Below are positions 55,360 through 62,723 of a stretch of DNA of 64,000 nt, piece by piece. The DNA lies in assembly GCA_964489955.1 (NCBI GenBank), contig CAZBAV010000016.1:1-64000 (forward strand). The letters are read 5' to 3'. The position numbers and the translations under genes were made by a program. This DNA comes from Leadbetterella sp964489955. GTDB taxonomy: Bacteria > Bacteroidota > Bacteroidia > Cytophagales > Spirosomataceae. The first letter of the stretch is position 1. Each line of letters begins with the position of its first letter. Below the pieces are notes generated by a model, which had not been told where the DNA came from, ran no database searches, and saw nothing but the letters and a program-made list of their open reading frames with translations.

Positions 55360-56631
55360 TTAAAGTCCTGACGCCACCTGAAAACCTCTTTCTGAGATCA
55401 GCTGACTTCTTACATCTATACCTCTATACAACTTCACCGGGTTTATTGCTCCCGAAAGCTGAAGTCTCGCCTCAGCCACTAAAGCACGCACATCAGTACG
55501 GAAAGCGTGTTGTAAAATTTCTTGTGCTGCAACTACATCACTGTTTGCCTGAGCCGCTTTTAAAGCCGCAGTATCCACCGAAAGTGCCTGTGCATACGCA
55601 ATTTTGATAGCTTCCACAGACTGCAGTAAATCTACCAAAGGATCTTTAAGGTTATGCGATGCGTCAATCATCCAGCCTAAACCAGTAGCGTGATCCAGTC
55701 CTGCAGCGTCCATTCCTTCTACCAATTCGTTGAATATCAGGAACAATTGATACGGCTTAAGAGCTCCGGCCGTTAAGTCATCGTCACCGTATTTTGAGTC
55801 GTTAAAGTGGAAACCGCCCAACTTACCTTCTCTCAACAAAAGAGCTACAATCTGCTCAATGTTTGCGTTAGGTAAATGGTGTCCTAAATCTACCAAAGTA
55901 TACGCTTTTTCGCCTAATTTATTTACGTACGAATACGATTGTCCCCAGTCTGCCACAGTAGTGCTATAGAAGTTCGGTTCGAAAGATTTGTACTCTAAAA
56001 ACAGTTTCCAGTCAGAAGGCAGCTCTTTGTAAATCTCTTCTAAACTTGCCAACGTGTTATTATAGGCTTCTCTGAAGTTCAGTTGTCCCGGAAAACTTGA
56101 ACCGTCTGCCAACCAAACCGTAAGAGCTTTTGAACCTAAAGCTTCGCCGTATTTAATGACTTCGATGTTATGTTCAATGGCTTGCTGACGTACATTTTTG
56201 TCTACGTTTTGTAACGAACCAAACTTGTAGCTGTATTTCTGGTCTTTCTGATCCTGAAACGTGTTTGAGTTCATGGCGTCAAACGTAAGATTCAGGTCTG
56301 CAGCCAGTTTTTTCAATGCATCATAATCCGAAGGAATGTCCCAGGGAATGTGTAAAGAAACTGCACCTGAAGATTGGTTTAAAGCATGAAGAAGACCAAT
56401 ATCTTCTAACTTCTGCTCTAAAGTGCCCGGCTCTCCACCGCCCGGAAAACGCCCGAAACGTGTACCGCCTGTACCCAAAGCCCATGAAGGGATGGCAATC
56501 TGAAATGCTTTTAGTTTGTCAATGATAGCATCTGCATTCGCTATTTCAGACTTGGCATATTCCAGTCTTTTAGCGTGACCGCTTAGCTCGTCACTGTTAT
56601 GATTTTCTATATGTTTTTTATCTAGTATCAT
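55360..56631 (-). CDS. rhaI: L-rhamnose isomerase (RhaI-type TIM barrel)
   Basis: 423 residues, xylose-isomerase-like TIM barrel, cytoplasmic. It has FQIAIPSWALGTGGTRFGRF, SLHIPWDIPSD, LTVWLADGSSFPGQ, LFLEYKSFEPNFYSTTV, LVDLGHHLPNANIEQIV and GGFHFNDSKYGDDDLTAG: the metal-binding Glu, Asp, His and Asp come from the latter motifs. This matches the Bacteroidetes/Pseudomonas-type rhamnose isomerase rather than E. coli RhaA. It turns L-rhamnose into L-rhamnulose. It precedes the kinase by 1 bp and follows the aldolase gene after a 278-bp spacer. Confidence 0.92.
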   Translation of the reverse strand: MILDKKHIENHNSDELSGHAKRLEYAKSEIANADAIIDKLKAFQIAIPSWALGTGGTRFGRFPGGGEPGTLEQKLEDIGLLHALNQSSGAVSLHIPWDIPSDYDALKKLAADLNLTFDAMNSNTFQDQKDQKYSYKFGSLQNVDKNVRQQAIEHNIEVIKYGEALGSKALTVWLADGSSFPGQLNFREAYNNTLASLEEIYKELPSDWKLFLEYKSFEPNFYSTTVADWGQSYSYVNKLGEKAYTLVDLGHHLPNANIEQIVALLLREGKLGGFHFNDSKYGDDDLTAGALKPYQLFLIFNELVEGMDAAGLDHATGLGWMIDASHNLKDPLVDLLQSVEAIKIAYAQALSVDTAALKAAQANSDVVAAQEILQHAFRTDVRALVAEARLQLSGAINPVKLYRGIDVRSQLISERGFQVASGL

Positions 56632-56704
56632 GTTGATTCTGTATAAACCCCGGAATAAATTCCGAGGTAATTGATGTAATTCTTAATCACTTTCTCTTCC
56701 TACT

Positions 56705-56730
56705 TTTTTGAAAAAGTAGGGCGGTCCGCC
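56705..56730. repeat. Tandem small hairpins between rhaI and the aldolase gene
   Basis: CTACTTTTT with AAAAAGTAG (around 56700-56718) and GGCGGTCCGCC (56720-56730) form adjacent palindromes. The latter 11-mer occurs again at 49501-49511 upstream of the RG-I susC. On the minus strand the hairpin has no clean U-run. Confidence 0.4.
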
Positions 56731-56909
56731 GCTGCGGCAAAAACATAGATTTTAGAAAAGCCTCTTTTGCCGATTACATCAGGCTCAAACGGCCTCTAAA
56801 ATCTGTATAAGGAACAATTAGTTATATGAAGTCTATTACTTTTATTCCTTCAAAGAAAACTTCGAAAACTGTTTTACACTCATTTTCAAAGTTTTCTTTG
56901 CTACAACTC

Positions 56910-59015
56910 TTATCTATAAAACGCCATGGCAACTCCACCGTCTACATTGATGGCGTTTCCTGTACTTTTATTCAATAGTCCGCTAACGAAAACTAAACAA
57001 GCATTTGCTATATCTTCCGGCAGAATAACCTCGTTTAATAAGGTACGTTTTGCGTAATATGCCGGTAGTTCTTCCACCGTAATTCCGTACGCTTTTGCAC
57101 GACCTTCGGCCCATCCGCCAGCCCAAATGTTTGAGTCAGCAATTACGGCATCAGGGTTCACGGTATTCACTCTGATTTTTGAGCTGCCTAATTCAGCCGC
57201 CATTAATCTTGATAAGTGAGCCTGGGCTGATTTCGCAGATCCGTATCCCGGATTGTTCGGCCCAGCCACTACCGCATTCTTCGATACAATATTAAGAATA
57301 TCTCCGCCAATTCCCTGCTTTTTCATAACGGCAATACCCGCTTTAGAAACAATGAATTGTCCTTTTACAAGAATGTCATATAGTCTATCCCACTCTTCTA
57401 AAGTATGGTCTTCAATTGATCTTGAAATACTGATTCCGGCATTGTTCACCACGATATCCACTCCGCCAAACGCTAAAGCTGCATCTGCAAAAGCCGCTGT
57501 GGCACTGTCTGCGTTGGTTACGTTAAGAATAGTACTTGCTACTGCATCTTTTCCGAATGATTTCACAAACTCTTCTTTCGTAGCATTTAAACGGCTTTCG
57601 TCAATGTCACTCAGAATTACACAAGCACCTTCCTGAGCAAATTTCTTCGCAATAGATTTTCCGATTCCACCACCAGAACCCGTAACTAAAGCTACTCTTC
57701 CTGCCAATGCTTTCGGCTTAGGCATACGCTGAAGTTTCGCTTCTTCCAATAACCAGTATTCAATGTTAAAGGCCTCCTGACGAGGAAGAGCCGTGTACTC
57801 AGAAATAGCTTCAGATCCACGCATTACATTGATAGCATTTACATAGTATTCTGATGCTAAACGAGCCGTAGTTTTATCTTTGGCAAACGTAAACATACCT
57901 ACGCCCGGATAAAGAATTACCACCGGATTCGGGTCACGCATAGCAGGCGAATTGGCATGCTTACATGTCTCGTAGTACTCGGTGTACATTTTACGATACG
58001 CCTCAAAAGCCGGAGTTAATTTATCTTTAACAGCGTCTGTTCCGCTTAAATCTTCGTTAGGCTGAAGTTCTAAAACCAAAGGCGTGATTTTGGTACGTAA
58101 GAAGTGATCCGGACAAGAAGTACCCATTGGAGCCAGTTTCTCCAAGTCATTTGAGTTAATGAACTGAAGTACTCTTTCATCATCTGTGAAGTGACCAATC
58201 ATGGCTCTTTCTGATGAACAGAAGCCTCTCAACACCGGAGCAATGGCTGCCGCCTGAGCTTTTCTGTCAGCTTCAGGAAGCGACTCAATTTTAGCTCCGC
58301 CGAAAACATTTCCGGTTTTGCTTTCAATATATTCTGCACACTTTTCAATTACTTGAAGTGTGTTTACATAACTTTCGTAAGAAGTGTCGCCCCAGGTAAA
58401 TAATCCGTGCGAACCTAACATAATTCCTTTCAAAGCTACTCCTCTTGAGGCCGCTTCATCCAAACACGCTTTCAACTCTAATCCTAAGTCAAAACCTGGT
58501 CTTTTCCAACCTACCCAACCTATTTCTCCACCAAAAAGCTCATCTGTAATTTTCTTACCGTCTTTGGCAGCTGCAATGGCAATGGCCGCATCCGGGTGCA
58601 GATGGTCTATGTGTTTGAAAGGTAAAAATCCGTGCAATGGCGTATCGATAGACGGAGCTTTTGATGCTAAATCAAAGATACAGTGGTTAAAAAGGGCCAC
58701 CATTTCGTCTTCAAACTCAATGCCTCTATACACGTTTTTAAGAGCCTTTAATCTGTCCCAATACAAAGCTGCACAGCCTGCTTTTGTCAACGTACCGATA
58801 TCTCCACCTGAACCTTTAATCCACATTACGTCTACTTCTTCTCCGGTAAGTGGATCGTTATCTTTGATTTTAACCGATGTGTTTCCACCACCATAGTTGG
58901 TCAATCTAAGATCAGCACCAAGAAGGTTTGAACGGTAAATAAATAAATCTACTTCGTCTGTGATTTGGGCAGCTTTTGCTTCGTCCCAAAGGTAACTCAC
59001 GTGTTTGAATTCCAT
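56910..59015 (-). CDS. Bifunctional rhamnulose-1-phosphate aldolase / L-lactaldehyde dehydrogenase
   Basis: 701 residues, two domains. The N-terminal class II aldolase/adducin domain (about 20-420) has NYGGGNTSVKI, WIKGSGGDIG, TPLHGFLPFKHIDHLHPDAAIA (shortened) and MLGSHGLFTWGDT, including zinc-binding His residues. The C-terminal SDR (about 430-700) has VALVTGSGGGIGKSIA and the YxxxK pair in GYGSAKSAQAH. It splits rhamnulose-1-phosphate to DHAP and L-lactaldehyde and oxidises the latter to L-lactate. Named RhaEW-like in other bacteria. It lies downstream of rhaT, within the rha gene group. Confidence 0.92.
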   Translation of the reverse strand: MEFKHVSYLWDEAKAAQITDEVDLFIYRSNLLGADLRLTNYGGGNTSVKIKDNDPLTGEEVDVMWIKGSGGDIGTLTKAGCAALYWDRLKALKNVYRGIEFEDEMVALFNHCIFDLASKAPSIDTPLHGFLPFKHIDHLHPDAAIAIAAAKDGKKITDELFGGEIGWVGWKRPGFDLGLELKACLDEAASRGVALKGIMLGSHGLFTWGDTSYESYVNTLQVIEKCAEYIESKTGNVFGGAKIESLPEADRKAQAAAIAPVLRGFCSSERAMIGHFTDDERVLQFINSNDLEKLAPMGTSCPDHFLRTKITPLVLELQPNEDLSGTDAVKDKLTPAFEAYRKMYTEYYETCKHANSPAMRDPNPVVILYPGVGMFTFAKDKTTARLASEYYVNAINVMRGSEAISEYTALPRQEAFNIEYWLLEEAKLQRMPKPKALAGRVALVTGSGGGIGKSIAKKFAQEGACVILSDIDESRLNATKEEFVKSFGKDAVASTILNVTNADSATAAFADAALAFGGVDIVVNNAGISISRSIEDHTLEEWDRLYDILVKGQFIVSKAGIAVMKKQGIGGDILNIVSKNAVVAGPNNPGYGSAKSAQAHLSRLMAAELGSSKIRVNTVNPDAVIADSNIWAGGWAEGRAKAYGITVEELPAYYAKRTLLNEVILPEDIANACLVFVSGLLNKSTGNAINVDGGVAMAFYR

Positions 59016-59056
59016 TTTTATATTGTTGTTTTTAAATCAATTTGTTATCGTTTGCT

Positions 59057-59109
59057 TTTTAGAGGCACAAAATTTTGTGGCTCTAAAACAGACGTAAAAT
59101 TTTACGTCT
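59057..59109. repeat. Two adjacent perfect palindromes between rhaT and the aldolase
   Basis: TTTTAGAG-G-CACAAAATTTTGTG-G-CTCTAAAA (59057-59088) is palindromic except for the two G. AGACGTAAAATTTTACGTCT (59090-59109) is perfectly palindromic and followed by CTAC. Copies of TAGAGACGTAAAATTTTACGTC-like repeats are common between genes of Bacteroidetes, so this is likely a REP-type repeat. It may also influence mRNA stability. Confidence 0.6.
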
Positions 59110-59116
59110 CTACACA

Positions 59117-60181
59117 TTATATCGAATTTCCAATTCCCACTAAGAAAATAGATAATAAAATCAATCCTATTCCCAGTAAAAATGTTCTGAATGTTTTCTT
59201 GCTTACGCCGCTCCATTCTTTCAGGTATAATCCCCAGAAGTTGGCGGTAAGAATGATAGTTGCCATGTGTAAAATCCATGAACTGGCTCCGTTACCCAGT
59301 TTGCTTTCGCCCATTCCGTAGAAGAAAAACTGGATATACCACATAGTTCCGGCAAGTCCGGCAAAAAGGATATTCTTAACAATCGGCGTGTTTGTATTGG
59401 TATAATCTGTATAGGTTTTGTTTTTGAAATGCAAGTACAAACAATAGATAAAGTTGGTAGTTAGCCCACCCCAAAGCAGCACCACATACGTTACGTTATT
59501 CTGAAAAAGCGGATTATGGCCGTTTGCCACCGCTACGTCTGCAAGTGGTTTTCCGGCTTCAATTCCGAAATTGAAAAATGCACTCAAAATACCCGAAACT
59601 ACTGCTATGATTACTCCTTTCAAGAAACTGAATTCAGAAGTAGAACTCTCTTTTTGCTCTTTCGAAAGTTCGCCTTCTTTCAACATTCCGGCTTTGCCCG
59701 AAACGAAAATTCCGATAAGACAAACCAAAATACCAAGTAAAACTACCTGGCCTCCGCTATAGGTTAACATGTCTCCAAATGACTCTTTCCCTTCTACCGG
59801 CTTGAAGTTATAATACAACGCTGGCCCCAGAGAACCTAAAGCTGACGACGTTCCTAAGATGATGGAATTACCCAGTGACATGCCTAAAAAGCGAACGCCT
59901 AAACCGTAGGTCAAGCCGCCTATTCCCCAAAGTACACCCAGTGAATAAATCAATGATTTTATGCCAAAATCAGCGTTACTGATAATTTCAGCGAAGTCAG
60001 GAATAGTTATCCAAGCCGCCAGAGGCGGTACAATCAGCCATGAAAAAAAGCCTCCTACCAGCCAGTAACTTTCCCATGCCCAGGCCTTTACTTTTTTGAA
60101 AGGCATATAAAAACTACCCGACGAAATCCCGCCGATGGTATGAAAAATGATNNNNNNNNNNATTCCCAGAATGGTTTGCAT
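59117..60181 (-). CDS. rhaT: L-rhamnose/H+ symporter RhaT (interrupted by an N gap)
   Basis: 354 residues as read, including four unknown residues. About ten transmembrane helices. Clear RhaT features are FKKVKAWAWESYWLVGG, GVLWGIGGLTYGLGVRFLGMSLG and NNVTYVVLLWGGLTTNFIYC. It imports L-rhamnose across the inner membrane. The start at 60181 gives MQTILG, then ten N (60152-60161), then IIFHTIGGISSGS. In relatives little or nothing separates these parts, so the gap may be of arbitrary size. Promoter and operator-like sequences lie just upstream. Confidence 0.93.
   Translation of the reverse strand: MQTILGXXXXIIFHTIGGISSGSFYMPFKKVKAWAWESYWLVGGFFSWLIVPPLAAWITIPDFAEIISNADFGIKSLIYSLGVLWGIGGLTYGLGVRFLGMSLGNSIILGTSSALGSLGPALYYNFKPVEGKESFGDMLTYSGGQVVLLGILVCLIGIFVSGKAGMLKEGELSKEQKESSTSEFSFLKGVIIAVVSGILSAFFNFGIEAGKPLADVAVANGHNPLFQNNVTYVVLLWGGLTTNFIYCLYLHFKNKTYTDYTNTNTPIVKNILFAGLAGTMWYIQFFFYGMGESKLGNGASSWILHMATIILTANFWGLYLKEWSGVSKKTFRTFLLGIGLILLSIFLVGIGNSI
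60152..60161. other. Assembly gap (10 N)
   Basis: Ten consecutive N inside the 5' end of rhaT. The exact number suggests a scaffolding placeholder. Sequence to the left and right belongs to the same rhaT reading frame as given. Confidence 0.95.
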
Positions 60182-60203
60182 AAGTATATGATTAGGTTGA
60201 TTT

Positions 60204-60237
60204 TGTACAAAAGTACATTTGAATAGTACTATGCAAA
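60204..60237 (-). promoter_or_regulatory. Promoter and overlapping palindrome upstream of rhaT
   Basis: On the minus strand TTTG (60237-60234) lies 18 nt before TACTTTTG (60215-60208), matching the Bacteroidetes TTTG / TAnnTTTG promoter. The palindrome TGTACAAAAGTACA (60204-60217) covers the -7 box. It is a good candidate operator for the nearby GntR-type regulator. Confidence 0.6.
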
Positions 60238-60329
60238 AATCACTATAAATAGTCTGCCAACTATCCTACACTTACTATCCTAAACAGAATTCAAGTATAT
60301 TAATTTGGAATTATTTCAATAACTTAAAG

Positions 60330-61145
60330 TTATAATAAATCTCGAAGCCTTTGAACAAGAGAAGATCTTGTTCCCTGCTTATAAAGTAGAATTTGATAAC
60401 AGAGAAATTCTTCCGTTTGGGAACTGGAAGAATGTAGTTTTTTGGAGACTAAATTATGGGGATAGAAAGTTGGAAATATACCAATTCCGTTACCTGTTTC
60501 AATGAGCGAAAGATTCAATTCATAGGAAGATAGTCCGTTTACCTCAAAGTCTGGGAGAAGGTCGCACTGTACCACATTTTCATTTTTCAACTGACTAAAA
60601 CGTACATCGCCGGAAGAAGCAAATGAATGGTTCTCAGAAAAGTATACTTCTAAATGCCCTTCATTGAGCAAAAAGCTATTTTCTGGTTGATGTCTTGCCA
60701 ACACGATTCCCAACCGTACTTTTCCCTGATCTACAGCCTCTTCTACTTGCTTAACCGTATCAAACTCTACTAATTTAATCTCATAATCAGGAAAATTTAA
60801 CAAAGTCAGAACCCCGCTCAGGATGTTCTTTGGCAGCATTTTGTAGAGTCCGATAATAACGGTTTTCTTCTTACTTTTTAACCGTTGCAATCCCTCTAAG
60901 GCTTCCCTTCTCTGTTTAATAATCTTAGATGCTTCGAGTAAAAAATAACTTCCCTCGGCGGTTAGTACCGTTCGCTTATGTTTAATCTTTTGGGTTTCAT
61001 CGAAAAGCAGCGTTCCCAATTCTTCTTCAAGTAATTTTACCTGTTTAGAAATAGCCGGTTGTGATACGTTGAGCTTCTTGGCAGCTTTGCCAAAACTCAG
61101 CGTCTCTGTTACTGCCAGAAAATATTCTAATTGACGAAATTCCAT
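60330..61145 (-). CDS. LysR-family transcriptional regulator, short
   Basis: 271 residues, about 30 fewer than usual. The N-terminal winged helix is standard: FRQLEYFLAVTETLSFGKAAKKLNVSQPAISKQVKLLEEELG (shortened). The ligand domain (about 90-270) is compact, with VIIGLYKMLPKNIL and ETGNGIGIFPTFY. The gene starts at the base next to the stop of the upstream GntR-type gene (61146), so the two are co-translated. It is unusual for a LysR member to be transcribed with a GntR partner. A role in rhamnose or related sugar control is inferred from position. Confidence 0.88.
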   Translation of the reverse strand: MEFRQLEYFLAVTETLSFGKAAKKLNVSQPAISKQVKLLEEELGTLLFDETQKIKHKRTVLTAEGSYFLLEASKIIKQRREALEGLQRLKSKKKTVIIGLYKMLPKNILSGVLTLLNFPDYEIKLVEFDTVKQVEEAVDQGKVRLGIVLARHQPENSFLLNEGHLEVYFSENHSFASSGDVRFSQLKNENVVQCDLLPDFEVNGLSSYELNLSLIETGNGIGIFPTFYPHNLVSKKLHSSSSQTEEFLCYQILLYKQGTRSSLVQRLRDLL

Positions 61146-62174
61146 TTATTTAAGAGATTGACGCATAATTATCTGAAACGGATTCTCGATATGCCTTTTG
61201 GTATTATCCAGTACGAGCTCAGCTGCTTTTCTGCCCATACTCTCAAAATCAGTAGAGACGGTTGTCAAACCATTCATGATGTACTTTTTTGCTTTGGTTT
61301 CGTTATACGAAATAATCCCAATGTCTTCGCCTAACATCAATCCTTTCAACTCTATACGTTCCAAAAGATCAAAAAGATCGTCTTCCATAAGGTTCACAAA
61401 CACATCGCCGGGATTCACCTCTTCATCTTCTAAATTATACACCACTTTATGCTCGAATACAAAGCTTTGGCAAAACGAAATAAACCCTTCTTCGATCTCT
61501 TTGGGATAATAACTATTCTCCGGAAACACCAGCTTTATCATAGAAAACCTTTGCAGTGCATCCAGCACCTGAAAAAGTGCCTGGTAAATATCCCGAGAAA
61601 AATTCTCATACACTGCCCCATAATTTCCGGTAATCTCAGGCAACTTTTTATCCAGTAAAATGAGCTTAGATTTCGGTATCTTATTGATAGCAGTTATAGC
61701 AGACTTTTCCCCGTCTACAAAATGGGGTATAATCACATAGTGGGTATAATTATCCGGTTTGCTGTCTAATATTTTACAAAACATTCGGGCGTCATTGTTA
61801 TAAATATAAAAATCCACCGAGGCTTTATCACCGAGTTCTTCCACAAATGCATCGTAAATAATTTTCTTGTGCGAACTTAACTTATTAAACATCAGAAAAA
61901 TGCGATAATCCTGTTGAATATCAATTGATTTTACAAAATAACCTTTACCCTGATATGCTTCAAGAATACCTAATTTTCTTAACTCATTGTAACTTTTTTC
62001 TACCGTTAAACGCGATATATCTGTATGAAAACTGAGCTCATTTATAGAAGGCATCATTTCGCCCTGCTGTAGTTTTCCACTCTTTATAGACTGAATCACG
62101 GCATCTACCAGCTGCCGGTATTTTGGGGTGGCAGAGAGTTCGTCTATCTCAAAATGATCTATAAAACCTGACAT
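61146..62174 (-). CDS. GntR-type regulator with LacI-like sugar-binding domain (probable rhamnose regulator)
   Basis: 342 residues. N-terminal winged helix (about 10-80): YRQLVDAVIQSIKSGKLQQGEMMPSINELS (shortened) and SRLTVEKSYNELRKLGILEAYQGKGYFV. The C-terminal domain (about 90-330) is a periplasmic-binding-protein fold as in LacI/GalR, with MLGEDIGIISYNETKAKKYIMNGLTTVS near its end, shortened. Such GntR-LacI hybrids control sugar catabolism in Bacteroidetes. It is adjacent to the rha genes and is likely to bind the palindrome before rhaT. It is upstream of and co-transcribed with the LysR gene. Confidence 0.88.
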   Translation of the reverse strand: MSGFIDHFEIDELSATPKYRQLVDAVIQSIKSGKLQQGEMMPSINELSFHTDISRLTVEKSYNELRKLGILEAYQGKGYFVKSIDIQQDYRIFLMFNKLSSHKKIIYDAFVEELGDKASVDFYIYNNDARMFCKILDSKPDNYTHYVIIPHFVDGEKSAITAINKIPKSKLILLDKKLPEITGNYGAVYENFSRDIYQALFQVLDALQRFSMIKLVFPENSYYPKEIEEGFISFCQSFVFEHKVVYNLEDEEVNPGDVFVNLMEDDLFDLLERIELKGLMLGEDIGIISYNETKAKKYIMNGLTTVSTDFESMGRKAAELVLDNTKRHIENPFQIIMRQSLK

Positions 62175-62257
62175 CTACTAATTGATTCTGCTATTTCAAG
62201 TCTAAATTTAATCAAAAAATATCCGTAAATTTGGGTTATTTACTAAACAAAGTTAGA

Positions 62258-62602
62258 ATGTCAGAATTTCCTCCATGTCCCAAATGCAGTTCCGAATATG
62301 TTTATCCTTCAGATGGTCTGTTGATTTGCCCGGAATGCTTTTATGAGTGGAACCCGGAAGAGACGCCAGCAGCTGAAGAAACAGGAATTGTCAAAGTTTT
62401 AGATTCAAACGGAAACGAACTTCAGGATGGCGACTCGGTAGTTATCATCAAAGATTTACCCGTTAAAGGTGCTCCGAAACCTATCAAAGCAGGCACAAAA
62501 GTTAAAAACATTCGCCTTACCGATGGCGACCACAATATTGATTGCAAAGTAGATGGTTTTGGTGCTATGGGCTTAAAATCTGAATTTGTGAGGAAGGCGT
62601 AA
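62258..62602 (+). CDS. PhnA/YjdM-family zinc-ribbon protein
   Basis: 114 residues from the ATG at 62258 (MSEFPPCPKCSSEYVYPSDG). The TTG at 62231 would add nine residues without homology. The N-terminal zinc ribbon has CPKC and CPEC spaced by 17 residues, followed by an SH3-like PhnA domain with VLDSNGNELQDGDSVVIIKDL and KVDGFGAMGLKSEFVRKA. The family is widespread; its historic link to alkylphosphonate use is doubtful. It is divergent from the GntR gene. A long-armed hairpin follows (62614-62648). Confidence 0.92.
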   Translation: MSEFPPCPKCSSEYVYPSDGLLICPECFYEWNPEETPAAEETGIVKVLDSNGNELQDGDSVVIIKDLPVKGAPKPIKAGTKVKNIRLTDGDHNIDCKVDGFGAMGLKSEFVRKA

Positions 62603-62613
62603 GTCTACCTCGC

Positions 62614-62648
62614 TTGGGTATGCCAAAGATAAACCTAGGCATACCCAA
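62614..62648. repeat. Hairpin between convergent genes
   Basis: TTGGGTATGCC (62614-62624) and GGCATACCCAA (62638-62648) form a perfect 11-bp stem with a 13-nt loop. No clear U-run follows on either strand. It lies between the convergent PhnA-like and glycosyltransferase genes. Confidence 0.55.
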
Positions 62649-62723
62649 AGCTTGACTAGCCATATTTTCGTTTTACTATTCGAAAGCCGTAAAGATAACC
62701 CTTCCACATTAATAGACTAAATA

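Noticed and set aside
49501..56730. Shared palindrome GGCGGTCCGCC at 49501 and 56720 as a common operator
   Set aside because: Only 11 nt, with nearly no loop. The second copy sits inside a gene group, not at a clear promoter. Two copies are not enough to argue for a regulator.
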